Numbered from the stretch's first letter, positions 20,937 through 32,456 are shown. The stretch is 64,000 bases of DNA from Irpex lacteus (GCA_001986395.2 MQVO02000010.1:806001-870000), one strand, 5' to 3'. Made by a program: numbers and translations. The notes: generated by a model from the sequence alone, not told the origin.

Positions 20937-22661
20937 TCAGCATTGAAATGCGCGACAATGCCCTACGCCATTAATGCTAACATAATCCTTCAGCCTCTTA
21001 TACATCTCTTTCTCATTGAACATGTCTTGAAGCCAGGCTCTCTTGCTACTGATGAGAGCAGCAATTACATCAACCAATCTTGTCTCCGACGTCTTTGATG
21101 GTTCCCCTGGCCAAGGGTTGCACATCTCCCCGAGCTTCTTTGCGAGAGGTGACAATCTTGATCTATGAGGGGGACCTTCAGGTTCTTCAGCCCTTGTATT
21201 TGAAGCATCGCAAGGCTCAGAAGAGCTCCCTGCAATGTATGTCAATATGGGTCGCATTGGTCATCCCGAAATGGTCACCTTTGAGTTCGTCAGGCCTCTT
21301 ATCCGCCCTGATATTCGCAATGCGACGCTTGTCAGGCCATTTCAGCTCTTCAGCACTCCAGACGGTAAACGTGCACTTCTTCATATAACGTGAGCAGTGC
21401 AAACACCTCCTTGGGGTGTTCTTCGACCATACTTGGTAGCACTCAGTTCGTTCCGCGTCCTTACACGGTATACACTAGACGTTGTCGATAAGCACACGTG
21501 AGAGATAGCCACTACGCCCATTTACCATTGCGAACCCCGTTAAAATCTTGAAGTGGTTGAAACCGACAGGTATCTTCCATGGTTGCCTTGCTCCATCTGG
21601 AATTGGAGGCAGAATTGTCGTCTTCTCATAAACAGCAAAGGATTCTTCATTCTCTGCTGTGTCCGCATGCTCTGCTGGCCCGTCGTGTTCTGCTGGTTTC
21701 GCATGCCCCCCTCGCTCTTCTAGGAAGCGCATACAGTGAGTAGTGAAGTAATGCTGCATAGAAACCTCCGCGGGGGGGGGGGGGGGGGAGGCAAACATAC
21801 CCTCATGATCCAGAGCAAAATATTTATTTGCGACAGGTTCCTTCCGAACAACGACTCCGCTTCTACTGTCATTGCTGATGCTCCCCTCCGATGCAGACAT
21901 GTCAGATGGCGACGACAGTCTGACCACCGAATTGGCTCCCACTGTCCTTTCGCGAGTCAGCCGAAGCGGTAAGACTGCATGAAGGAATCTCGCTATGTCT
22001 ATAGAGCCCAGCTCCCCAAGATTTCGGTTGAGAAGCGGCCGTATATCCGGGCTTGATACGATCTCCATCAAGCCATTGAGCTGGATGGAACGCATTGCCT
22101 CAAGGGACCACCTTTTCTGCATATACCATTGCCTGTCACTATTCCTCAAGGACCACTGGAGGAAAAGGTGACGAGGGTGTAGACAAAGGACCCGCTGGTG
22201 AAATATAGGATGCTGAGGGTTCCGGTGCCTTGTCATGTCACATGGGACCCAGCCCTGCAATTCACGAAGAAGGATAGATGTTGTCGCAATCCATATATCG
22301 CCAGGTAGACCACACTCCAGAGGAGGGGGGTTGTCGTTCCTCGCAAGGAACATCATAAAGATAAGGCGAGAACAGGGCTTGCTGCTGTGGGGAATAAGCC
22401 TGCATTTATTTATCGCGATCGCAGCTTCTCGCCCAGTGATATCTTGAGACACCCAGAATAGACTTGCGCCTTCCCCCTTGGCCATATTATGAGATAGTCT
22501 ATCCGCATTATCTGCAGCACATCCGTGTTTATGCAACACGTGCCTCTGTAGTTAGCCATCTTCAGCATCTACTCAGCACTTGACTACACACCAATGTCTT
22601 TCCCCTTCAGACTGCTGGAAAGAGGATTACGCGAATAGACCGAGATCGTGAAGGAAGGCAT
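20937..22661 (-). CDS. Unrecognised Cys-rich (MYND-like) protein, duplicated family 2, copy C
   Basis: I do not recognise the family. Exons that hold frame: about 22545-21526, 21474-21279 and 21229-20937, after a probable short first exon starting at 22661 (MPSFTISVYSRNPLSSSLKG); the exon 1/2 junction is not fully resolved. Exon 2 is a roughly 340-residue domain (PGDIWIATTSILLRELQGWV, HPRHLFLQW, IARFLHAVLPL), then a poly-C/Pro tract that could be an intron or a proline run. Exon 3 encodes CIPCKDAERTECYQ and then RRCLHCSRYMKKC: Cys spacing C-x2-C-x8-C-(n)-C-x2-C-x7-C, reminiscent of a MYND or other treble-clef zinc site. The last exon is charged and ends in a likely helix (AWLQDMFNEKEMYKRLKDY). 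Copy D at 46596-51129 keeps the same exon plan, so this is a real gene family. Function unknown. Confidence 0.6.
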
Positions 22662-22781
22662 GATTCCGATTGCCGATACAAGCGTTTGGGCTAAGATGAG
22701 TGTCTTGGGCTTCCTTAACTGCCATTTCTTTCACGTGACATTTCGTCCCACATTCTCCCACGCTACTGATCCTCTTCCGTA

Positions 22782-23010
22782 GTGTTGCTCACGCTGCAGT
22801 CCGGCTCAGGCTTTTCTTGTTCCAATCAAGAGCCAACCCGGGCCGAATCACTGATCCGCTGCTGGTTCTCAGCGGCTCCGGCTCAGCGCTCAGCTCTGGC
22901 TCGAGCCGCTACATTTCAGTCTCTTACCAGGATGTGCTTTAGGTACGCAATTCTGCAGGTTTCGATACGGAAAATAATTACTGGAGGATATATAGCTCAT
23001 TTAAAGCTAG
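22782..23010 (+). mobile_element. GAGCCG-rich MITE-like element, third family member
   Basis: It starts GTGTTGCTCACG after TA. The body (GCTCAGCGCTCAGCTC, GGCTCGAGCCGC) and the following CTTACCAGGATGTG arm are the reverse complement of the 14334-14574 element. The far end is not sharply defined. Confidence 0.5.
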
Positions 23011-23565
23011 AAACGCGTTGTCATAGAGCTAGATATTCACACCACGGGCATTCCCTGATCCGACAGCCCCAAAAACATTTTGTCGGAATGAGGGTAGGCT
23101 CGTCCCCAGCCGCTTTCGGATCAGTCGTTCTCGCAAGCTCGCGCGTCCCTTTGCTGGTTTTGATGGACGCACGTGGGGCTTGTGATCGGATCTGGCTGGC
23201 GAGTCTAGAATGAGGCCAGGCACTTCTTTAGGAAGGTGTGACTGTTCACCTTCTGGCGTCTGTGCTCTCATGCCTCGTACTTGGCATTATATAGGTGTTC
23301 TATGGAGAGAAAAACCGCTGATAATACCAGCAAAAGCTGCTTTGAGGAAATTGAAATATGTCTCACAAGTTTAATGGCCAGATATTTACGCAGAAGTCAT
23401 AAGTGGGGGGGATACCTTGGGCAGGCTGTTGACCGGTAGTTATACAATCTATCACGGCCTGAAACGCGGTATGCTACACTCGAAATTGCATCAATGTATT
23501 TTATTAAACTATATGTGATGCCCTTGTTAATATTCTGATCAGTTGTCACAGCGTGACAGATCACG
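23011..23565. other. Intergenic stretch, no gene seen
   Basis: Only short frames without motifs. It lies between a GAGCCG element and the poly-C repeat cluster. Confidence 0.4.
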
Positions 23566-24370
23566 CCAAGAGGGGGGCGAAAGAAAGTTTTGAGACACCA
23601 ACCTCGAAAGTTTTGGGGTCCTCGAAGGGGGGGGTACCCCCCACCCACCTGCCAAATTAAGCGGCTATGTTGATTTCTGCGACCGACATCAAGAGGGGGG
23701 CGCGATTCAAATCGGGCACACCGACCTCAGGGGGGGTACCCCCCCCCTAATCGGTGGCAGGGGTCCATTCCGCGACTTTTGCCCATGTTTGCTCGAAACT
23801 TATGTTCCGTCTGCACAATCGCCCACAAAAATTTGAAGGCATATGCCTGAATATAATCTAAATCCCCATGTAATAAAATAATTGGGAAAGAGGACGGAAT
23901 CTTGCATATATCGACGCAACAAAGGTGCTCATAGCGCACGTGAGGGATCCTCTTTTAGGACGGAGGGCAAGCAAGAGCAAACACTGACAGCCGAGCAGCG
24001 TCTGCGCAAGCGAGCTGGCCAATCATGTCGGTCGCAGAGATCAACAGAGCCGCTTAATTTGGCAGGTGGGTGGGGGGTACCCCCCCCCTTCGAGGACCCC
24101 AAAACTTTCGAGGTTGGTGTCTCAAAACTTTCTTTCGCCCCCCTCTTGACCGACAGGATACCCTTTCAGGACAGACGGCAAGCAGGAGCAAACATTGACA
24201 GCCGAGCAGCGTCTACGCCAGCGAGCTAGCCAATCCTCTTCGTCTCAGACATCAACAGAGCCGCTTAATTTGGCAGGTGGGTGGGGGGTACCCCCCCCCC
24301 CCCTTTGAGGACCCCAAAACTTTCGAGCTCGGTGTCTCGAAACTTTTTTTCGCCCCCCTCTTGCTCGCCT
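23566..24370. repeat. Cluster of inverted and direct poly-C-centred repeats
   Basis: A unit with AATTTGGCAGGTGGGTGG, a GGTACC flanked by G and C runs, GAGGACCCCAAAACTTTCGA and CGCCCCCCTCTTG occurs once on minus (23569-23667) and twice on plus (about 24048-24152 and 24256-24363), with a degenerate minus copy at 23692-23752. Before both plus copies an 80-bp block (GACAGCCGAGCAGCGTCT to CAACAGAGCCGCTT) is also repeated. This is a locally rearranged satellite-like cluster. Open frames across it are repeat-derived. Confidence 0.75.
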
Positions 24371-25010
24371 CCTGTATCCTTCGTACATGGGTGAGTACAT
24401 CATCATGCATATGTTATAAGAGCTCTGCTATAGAGCTACATGTTCGTTTAATTTCTGTAGATGATACATACGTGTACGTGTGCACTGTGCAAGCACTGTG
24501 AATTTGGAAACGTACAGTCATCAGAGGCCAGTGTCACAGAGTAGGCGCTGAAGTGTGCGGCGCACAGTGCGGGGTGCGGCATTTCTTCCCGCACTTTCCA
24601 ATACCCGTATATTCTGGGGAAATGAGATTTCCGGCCACGGCGGACGGTGTCCGCCAGTGGCAGACCGTCCGCCACGTCACAAGTGTGACAAATCTTCAGC
24701 GCCAATGGCATACGTGACCCATGTTCGACGCGGTTTGCTTCACTAAGTTCGCTTGGGTGTGACGCGACATCGAGTTACTTCGCACTGTCATATGCATGTC
24801 CTCCACCGTGATTGGCACGGGCGTACACGTCTTGCTCGCTGTCCTTGACATCAGAATTTCAGAAACGCGGTCGCATACGTACAAAATTGGTTCTGAGGAA
24901 TCGGTCCTCTCGGCCCTTGCCAACGGGTGTCAACGTTGATGCCAAACGGGAGATGCCAGCAGTGGGCGAACACCAGGGGCGGTGGCAGAAGTAAGTTTCA
25001 CGTTCTCCAT
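24371..25010. other. Intergenic stretch, no gene seen
   Basis: Short overlapping frames only, with no motif and no clear repeat. Confidence 0.4.
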
Positions 25011-25372
25011 CAGGCTCCGTCCCATCCGTCGTAGGGAGCTCGAGTGTAAGTGCGTCGGGTTATTCTGGGTCTCGAAGAACGATGGGATTCATAGACCAAT
25101 GTGGACGCTGTGCCAGCGGCCAAATGATGTCGATACTATATATGTTATGTAATTCCATCAAGTTTTTGAACCTTAAGTTGAAAGAGCTCCCTACGACGGC
25201 TGGCTTCAAACAAAGGTAAACAGCGGTGTCCGGAGGGGGTACTACCCCATTAGGAGCGTGCGATCACCGACAGGATATTCGAAAAATGAATAATCGAAAA
25301 TTCAGGTCAATGAGCCTAGTGGTATAGACAACGCGAATCGACGCGACGTGAGCAGAAAATGTCTGTTGCTCT
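25011..25372 (+). repeat. 362-bp repeat identical to the RecQ 5' flank
   Basis: By eye this is identical base for base to 32816-33177, which ends 60 bp before the RecQ pseudogene start codon. It begins CAGGCTCCGTCCCATCCG and ends GTCTGTTGCTCT. Perfect identity implies a recent copy event. Here no helicase follows; a GACTCG-rich tract does. Confidence 0.85.
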
Positions 25373-26381
25373 AGTCGAGCGAGTCGAGTCGGGCGAGTCG
25401 ACTCGCGAGTCGAATCACGAGACTCGGATTTGTCCGTGAATCATCGAGACACTCCTGTTCCTCGACGTAGAGGCACCGTTATTTTAATTTTTGTACAGAA
25501 AATTATCCAGGCTGCACCTAAATGGCATCTACCCAGTATCTCGTGAAGTAAAATTGGGTATAACGGGAAGTATATGCATAAACTAGCCTAAGGCAGCGAT
25601 CTACTACTATCATATTGGCGCTCGATAGTCGCTCGATTGATTTCATCTGGTAACGCCCAAAACAAACGTTCTCAATGACGTAAATGGACTGATGCCAGAA
25701 GAAAACCACTGATTGTCCAATGACGAGCGATACTATGCTGCCTCGGGATATGAACACCCCTGTTCATTACCCATCCATCTGCTTTTGTCCTCGCCCTACA
25801 CTTTCGGAGTTTTTGTAAAATCATAGTGATACATCTTCCACGTAACATACTGCGATTTCAGAATTTTTGGGAAACAGACTATTGTACAGGAAGGGCCGCA
25901 CGAAGGTAACTTTTCCCCCGCCAAAACCACCCCTGTGTCACGCAATGTCACGGCACTTTTGGCCTGTAAGCGCTTAACTTCTTGGGCGAGCTGATGTCAC
26001 GACCGAGTACCTTCAGGAGCATATGTCGCACGTCCCGCTCGCACATCAGGCCCATTGGCCATAATTCTATTTTTGCCAACATGTACATACACATTTAAGT
26101 CCATTGTAACAATACCATCACAGTTATACGTGCAGACGCAGGCTAGATCAAGCCGAGAATGTGAGTCCCGCGTGACAATGCATCCAAATCGAAGCTCGTT
26201 GATTTTTCAACGCCGCAATTCTGCTCGTCTCCCCACAAAAGTTTGCATACAGTTTGTTAAAGCAAAAATACACAAACAGCATTTTTTACGAGGCAAAGGA
26301 AGGAAGTAGAAGACCCCCACAAGCATTTTGTTCATATCCCGGGACTGTTCATAACCCGAGGCAGCATAGTATAGGTCATCC
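25373..26381. other. Intergenic stretch with GACTCG-rich tract
   Basis: Directly after the 362-bp repeat lies a GAGTCG/CGACTC-rich tract (25376-25430, with GTCGACTCGCGAGTC). The remainder shows only short frames. Confidence 0.45.
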
Positions 26382-26500
26382 ATCAACGACTCGCGAGTCG
26401 ACTCGAGTCGGGGACTCGACTCGACTCGATTTCCGAGTTCTGCTAAGCGGACTCGCAAGTCGAGTTGACTCGCGAGTCAGACTCGACTCGTGGACAACAC
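26382..26500 (-). mobile_element. GACTCG-rich MITE-like element, copy 2
   Basis: It ends CAACAC followed by TA at 26501. In reverse complement it aligns with 17202-17316, including the central CTTAGCAGAACTCGGAAATC. The body is almost entirely ACTCG/CGAGT words and is highly self-complementary. Confidence 0.55.
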
Positions 26501-26614
26501 TAAATCTGAGGCACAAGGATAGAGGCTGGTTCACGCCGTCCACGAGCCTACAATGAAGCACTGATTTACTGGCAGCTGCATACTGCACCCCGAGGCTACG
26601 AGCCGCTGTCAAGT

Positions 26615-26665
26615 AGTCTCCCCAAGGCAGAGTAGACACGTTCAACCTTCGGGGCTCAGGATTAC
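26615..26665 (+). repeat. Dispersed short repeat, copy 2
   Basis: Match to 109-153: AGGCAGAGTAGACACG followed by TTCAACCTTCGGGGCTCAG, with the AGTCTCCCC lead-in also shared. Confidence 0.6.
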
Positions 26666-27570
26666 TGCCAAGCTCCCAATTTACAGGCTGGGCTCGGCGG
26701 TCAGTACATATTGATAGTGCCCATTGCATTATTATAGGTGCGAAAAATGCTGTCAGAGCATGACTTGATAGGCCGGCACACTATGCCTGCCTGACTTGTC
26801 GAGTCAACCGTAAGTATAGCCAGCCATTGCTATAACAACATTGCACATATGCATTCGCAGTCACGGTAAGTAAATGCGCCGTTGAAACAGCCTGCAGCCC
26901 ACAGACGGGCCTCGAAGTTTTGCCCTCGAAGCCATCATTGCCACTCAGGCAAATCTGCACCACCCAAGTACCTGTCATCATAGACACGAGATCCTCACCG
27001 TCGAAAGCTGAACTTGTTTACTCTGCTTTAGTTAAGTATTATTTTCTATACTGTGCGGCTTATCTGTGATAAGTATAACAGACTGCGTTGCCATTCTTCG
27101 CCAATTATAGACACGTACTGCTAGAAGTGTAAACTGTGATGTTTCTCATTTTGAAGTCGTCGGCTTCGACAAGGGCGCCGGGGAGACCACCAGTACTTTT
27201 GTGTTGGTCCTGCTATTGAAGGTCATGCATAGGTTGGAATGAATCTCCTACATTCACTGAAGCTGTACTGTTACGAAAACACGAGGGCCATAAGTATTAC
27301 TCAGCAGCGCCGAGTAGTTATATCAATCATGTCAAGTCTCACAGTTGAATGGTACTACTGCTCACACCTAGCCACGGAGATCTCATTTGGACAACGAGGA
27401 TACTGAAAGCTTGATACCTTCTGTTTCAAGGTGCTCACGTCGATGCTGGCTGACAATTCGCACGCCCGACGCAGCTGAGACTCCTCGCTCCGCTCGCATA
27501 CCCGGTACGTACCGGATCCATATTATAATTATCGCGACTTGACTGCACGCGTCGAACTTCGTCGACCTCA
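26666..27570. other. Intergenic stretch before the DUF6589-like gene
   Basis: No motif-bearing frame. It should contain the promoter of the following remnant, but no element could be assigned. Confidence 0.4.
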
Positions 27571-29430
27571 ATGGCCACCCCAGACGTTCGTCAAAGACTG
27601 GAATTACTTGCGTATCTCAACAACAATTCGATCTCGCTCGCTGACCTGGTCATATCCACGCTCACACACCCGCCCCATGACCATCCCTACCCGAATCTCT
27701 ACAACGACTTAATCACCAAATGTCAGCCTATGCTCGCTTCGCTCTATTTTAACTCAGCTTCGCAAAAGGCGGCACTCTCCTGGGGGCACAGTATCATGTC
27801 AAAACAGTACGCAGACGCTGTTGATAAGTTGGCACACGAAGAAATAGACTGGCATTTCAACTCACACAAAGCCATCGCAGGTCCGTGACTTCCGGCTGGA
27901 AGACTTGGCTGAGACTGCCCAACGAGAACAGCCACAGCTGTGGTCGCTCGTGTTTCGTCTCGTTACCGGAAAACAAGACGTAGACGACATGACCGATGAG
28001 GAGGTTGCGAGCAGGGCACGCGAGGCAGAGGAGGAAGCGGAGGACGAGGAAGAAGAGGATGAGGAGGAGACCGCGAGGGGACCTGCATCCGAGAAGGAGA
28101 GGATTGAACGGTATCGCAAGAAGTTACGAGACTTGCGTGTAATTGTACGTACTTTTGCTCTGTCATTTCTGTACGCTCGAGCTCACAGTGCGCAAATAGA
28201 AAACTATCACAGTTATCTGTATTTTGGCGCAGAGTCGGTTTCAGAAATGCAACATCCTTCAAGCGACTATGGGCATCTTCCTACACTCGTGCCGGGCACC
28301 AGAGAAACTCATTAAAGTGCTCTCTCGGATGGGGCTCTCAGTGTCCTTGGCCTCCATTCATCGTGCTGTACATTCGCTTTCCCGCCAATCCCGTACGGGA
28401 ATTCAGCACGTCGGCCGCTCGCTTATCGTTTCCTATGCATACGATAACTTTGACGTCAAACTCAACACTGGATTCGGAATACCCACGGTGGATAGTCTTA
28501 CTGAGCTCCTCATACACTTGACGTCCGGACTGATGCTGAAGCTTCACCATGGAGTCAAGCTCGATCATATGCGGGTGTTCGGCTCGTTATGGGACATGAA
28601 CCCTAATAATCCGTACGCCTCCAACCCAAAGGAGTTCGATCCGATTCAGGCGTTCGAGCTACTCTATAGGCTTCACTCACCCCGTCCTGAGGCGCATATA
28701 CCTGGAAAACCTCGGGGAAACCGCCACAGCCGATTTCGTGCTTGGATCTTCATGCAGACCCTTATCACTTACGGTCCATCATATTTCGCTGGCATGAGAT
28801 TGGCAGTCGGAAAACCTGAGGCCGTCGAATCTATACCCGTTGTCAAAACGGAGCAAATTCCACTCCGCGCCATGGACATTAATCAGTCAACAGTCTCCGG
28901 TACTTAACACCGATGCGATCTTCAACATGCTCGCACAAGCAGGCGTTGGCGACCATGGCTCCGATTCATCAGGCTTGGATGAGGCCGACATTGCTCCGTT
29001 CGTACAGCTCGTTCATGGGGACTTAGGCACAATGGAGCGCGTCATCAGCGCTATGGAACGTCGGGCTATCGATATGACTCCCGAGGATCGCCTTCAGTTC
29101 GTCGTCTTTGTCTTCGGTCTTTTCCATTTCAAGATGGCCGCTGCAGACGCTATTTGGCGGCTTCTTGTAACGCCAAAAGATGCAAGAAAAGATCCAACGA
29201 GCTTCATGGCGTTTGTAGAACGCCTTCGCCCCAAAAGCTCGAATAAGCTCATCAATAATGCGAAGTTTCGAGAGCATCAGGAAAAACGGCAGAGTCTCCT
29301 CACAGATCCGGGCGCTCAGGAGAACTGGGAGAGCGGTAGACAAACCCCAAAAATGGAGCGGCCGGGAGCGCCCTCTATCTGCTCTGGAGCACGTCGTAGC
29401 AGCGTGCTAATGCCTCGTAGCATCAAGTAG
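27571..29430 (+). pseudogene. Broken DUF6589-like gene (Agaricomycete repeated family)
   Basis: The reading matches, in order, the mushroom-specific repeated family I know as DUF6589: an N-terminal LAYLNNNSISLADLVISTL, an acidic tract near 28000-28080, IFLHSCRAPEKLIKVLSRMG, SIHRAVHSLSRQS, SYAYDNFDVKLNTG, LIHLTSGLMLKLHHGV, AMDINQSTVSG, QLVHGDLGTMERV and LQFVVFVFGLFHFKMAAADA. One 56-bp intron (28144-28199) is intact. It is broken by a one-base gain near 27880 (ATC then GCAGGTC), a four-base gain near 28900 (after VSG) and another shift near 29290-29340, after which the usual C-terminal third is missing. The family is repeated in mushroom genomes and thought to be transposon-related; the biochemical role is not established. 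A nearby RecQ remnant is in line with a mobile-DNA island. Confidence 0.7.
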
Positions 29431-30693
29431 TACATGGGAGTCAGCACTAAATTCCTTAGAGAAAGTTATGTCACACTCAATATCAGGTATATAGACAACG
29501 AGAACCCTTTTATTAAGCGAGAGCTACTATACAAACAGTTCTACTACAACATTAATGTAGCTAATAATAAAATAACGTGCTCAGACCCGGCCGGCTCATA
29601 CTGACACTACGGCATACACAAGTACGGGCACGACAGGACCCCGAGATACCGTAGCCAACACCACCCACCCAGAATAGCAGCCTCTTCACAATGCTAAGTA
29701 GCGCGTGTGCATCTGTGATAGCGGCTACCTACGGAGACGTAGTTAGAAATGCATCATAGCCGAAACCCAAGTGGTACCTACCAAGCCGAAGAACAGTCAC
29801 GTATGCATGACAGCCCATTAATGGTCCCCTCCCTGGCAACTTACTTCTATATTCTGCAACGAACGGCCGATGATTTGTCAATTGTTCACTAGGGGCGGGC
29901 TTACGCTTGCTGCGGGTCGAGTTCTTGCACGTAGTACCTGTGTGTTGCGGGAGTGAGGGCGGTGACTGGCTGGCGTGGAACGCGACGGACATATGTACTT
30001 ACCGCAAAAGGATTGTGCTGATCTTGCTGTCATCGATCGCGTCACAACGTTCTGCTCAGGCAAGATGCGTTCATCGCTGGGATGATAAACGCGCTGAGTC
30101 GGAGGATCGCGCCTGGGGAGCCGTACACGCCGTCGGCAGTGTCGAGAGACGGGAATACGGTAGTCGTACATTGGACCGTGACGGAGGCTGATAGGGAGAG
30201 AGATAGAGGGCGATAGCGGTTGGAAGAGTGTTGAGGTACGGCAATGTGTTCCTTTTTCGTTTTGCTACCAGTGGGGGGGAACTGATGGTGTCTGGTAGAT
30301 TTGCCACTGAGTTAGCGGGGAGGAAGGCGAGACCAAAAGGATGGGACGGATTGGCGGAGGAGATGAACAAGGCTGGGCTTGACCTCGCACGGAATCTCTT
30401 TCACCGTATGACTCCTGCTTCTTGGTACTCATGCTTGCAATTCAATCCACAATCGGGCTAACATGATGCACTGAAGGGGGAAGCGGGGCTTTACACTAGA
30501 AGCTCTTTCGTGAGCACCCGCTGGGTCTTAGGTTCAGGGTATCTTCGAGTGTGGCGTAATAAGAGTCTTCGACAGGGGTATCATATTGACATTCAGGATA
30601 CAGCCTTGCAGTTGCTTCCATCTGGTAAACTTTCCCATCCGCGCTGGTGTGTGGCGTCGCAAAGCGGACGGAATGTGAGCCACGCCGAATTAC
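29431..30693. other. Intergenic stretch, no gene assigned
   Basis: Several 60-100 codon frames on both strands overlap and have no recognisable motif. A frame at 30228-30461 might be an upstream exon of the next gene, but no convincing splice junction ties them. Confidence 0.4.
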
Positions 30694-31290
30694 ATGATAT
30701 ATGATGGCAATATTTCACTTCCCTTTCCCGCAACCTTGGCTCTATCGCACCCAGGTTCGAGCTTCAAGTTGCCTATAACTGCAACACACCATGCTTACTG
30801 GTCCTCCGTAGATACCCAAATCCACAATGGGAAATGGACTAAAGACTGCCATGAAGCAATTCATCAGTGCACTCAAAACTGTAAGCCATGTACTGCAGAC
30901 GGTCTGTTCATGGTTATGCCTTTGACATGTTTTATTCTCCAGGCCAAGGCCTATTCAAAAATCCTAGCCAATATTGAGACAGCTACCGATGGCTCCAGGG
31001 CCTGGCCCTTGGACCGTCGCCAAGACAAGGCCATTGGTGTCCGGTTTGACTGGGGCCAGCCTTTCGATCACCCAGTTACTGGCGAGAGGATGCGCAATCT
31101 CGTTCTCCAGGCAAACAGAGATGCGGACAACGCTACCTTGAAGGCTCGAGCGGCCGCGGACCCCCACGGCCATATCGCCAAGATAACGATTTCCATGAAA
31201 AACCCACCGCAGGAAGAGGATTTCCTTGAGGGCGTACTAAATAGGGCAACTGGTGAACCTGTCAGTGAGGTTACGATCCCTAAAGAATGA
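30694..31290 (+). CDS. Small unknown gene sharing its 3' end with RecQ
   Basis: I do not recognise the protein. One 63-bp GT-AG intron (about 30880-30942, GTAAGC to CTCCAG) can be removed in frame, joining CHEAIHQCTQN to AKAYSKILANIETATDGSR. The remaining about 177 residues are hydrophilic, with RRQDKAIGVRFDWGQPFDHP and MRNLVLQANRDADN. Its first ATG may not be the true start. The last five codons (VTIPKE with stop) and the bases after the stop align with the end of the RecQ remnant (FTISEE with stop, then AGAATCGTTTC). Both are followed by the same 37-bp block about 90 or 35 bp further on. The two genes thus carry related 3' ends, as if they belong to one mobile or recombining unit. Confidence 0.45.
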   Translation: MIYDGNISLPFPATLALSHPGSSFKLPITATHHAYWSSVDTQIHNGKWTKDCHEAIHQCTQNCKPCTADGLFMVMPLTCFILQAKAYSKILANIETATDGSRAWPLDRRQDKAIGVRFDWGQPFDHPVTGERMRNLVLQANRDADNATLKARAAADPHGHIAKITISMKNPPQEEDFLEGVLNRATGEPVSEVTIPKE

Positions 31291-31380
31291 GGTAGAATCG
31301 TTTCCAATGCGCTCCAGCGCCCTGATGTTCTAGGCTGATAAACCAGCCTCCATGTACTCATTACTCATACTATGATGTTC

Positions 31381-31417
31381 CGCGACATGTAACCTTCATG
31401 TCCCCAATGCGTGGGAA
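31381..31417 (+). repeat. 37-bp 3' flank block, copy 1
   Basis: Begins CGCGACATGTAACCTTCATG and ends CCAATGCGTGGGAA. It matches 35169-35205 at 33 of 37 positions. Both lie shortly after a stop codon, so it may be a conserved 3' untranslated or transposon end sequence. Confidence 0.65.
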
Positions 31418-31637
31418 TTTCACCTTTTCTTATCTCGCCTTCAGTTGCTTATCTTACTTTTCTTATCTACATTTCATTTTCTTATCTTACTTTTCTTATT
31501 CCAGTTTCAGATGCTTATCTTTCTCTGTCGGTATAAACTGCACTCCTTCTTTGTTTTTCTCGCATGTGTCTCTCTGACAGTCAGTCATTGTCATATATAT
31601 TAGACGTGAACACGATGATTGTTGTTACAATTCCTGA

Positions 31638-31735
31638 AAGATGAAGATAAATCGTTTTCAATGCGCGCCAGCGCCTGCAAATATTCAGACTCAGCAGCGC
31701 TCGTACTTGCCGCTTGTCGGCCTGCTCAAAACAAG
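31638..31735 (+). repeat. Second copy of the post-stop sequence joined to a SINE-like fragment
   Basis: AATCGTTTTCAATGCGCGCC repeats the sequence after the stop at 31290 (AATCGTTTCCAATGCGC) about 350 bp further on. It runs into ACTCAGCAGCGC and then the 31-bp block shared with 10752-10782. This looks like a SINE insertion in a duplicated 3' flank. Confidence 0.5.
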
Positions 31736-32456
31736 TATAATACTCGCTGGCGTCAAAAGTTTGTCCAATCGTGTCTGTATGCTCGCGACGATGCTCAGCA
31801 GCCGCGCAACCATCTATGATCTCAAATTTTCTGTAGTATACTTTTACATGCGTATAGATTATTTATACCAAAATATCGACCCCCAGGTCCTCCCTGGACC
31901 TCGCTCTGGGCAGCACAAGTTGTATGTTATGAGACCCATCTCGTGATAGACATAACGATGCAGGAATTGAATAAGAGTGCCTGAGGTTTTTTTGATGCAA
32001 TCAGTGGGAGCTCCTTAGTATGCCCGTGAAGCGTCATAAATTTGAGATTCACCATTCACGCATGAGAATTTTGACAAGATGTCCTTCGATGGGCGGTTTT
32101 GGCACATCAGGCGCCAAAAGGCGTGAAAGTCTGCACAATGACGAGCGCATTGGACCTCGGTTCTCTCGGGTTATTGTCTGATATTTTTTGTACGAGTTAC
32201 TGACATCGTAACTGTATTTTTCGCGTCAAAATTGTTGTGATTATTGACCCACAAGAAAAGATGAATTTTCTCATTATTACAAAGATATTCGTTGTGAGAG
32301 AACATCAGTATCAACTGCTATAATTTTTACGGTGAAATATCACGAATTGCCTACAAATCATTCACGAATCTGAACGATCCGTTGACACGGTCTCTTGCAG
32401 CGCATCGTCGACGCCTTTGGACAAACTTTTGACGCCAGCGAGTAGAAGTGGACTTA
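31736..32456. other. Intergenic stretch, no gene seen
   Basis: AT-rich, with short frames only. Confidence 0.4.

Noticed and set aside
21080..21388. A duplicated plus-strand gene (also at 49341-49649)
   Set aside because: It is the antisense shadow of the near-identical last exons of copies C and D, which have spliced minus-strand frames.
23882..24501. Coding frames with repeated PPPFEDPKTFE words
   Set aside because: They are translations of the poly-C DNA repeat in its several copies, with no independent protein support.
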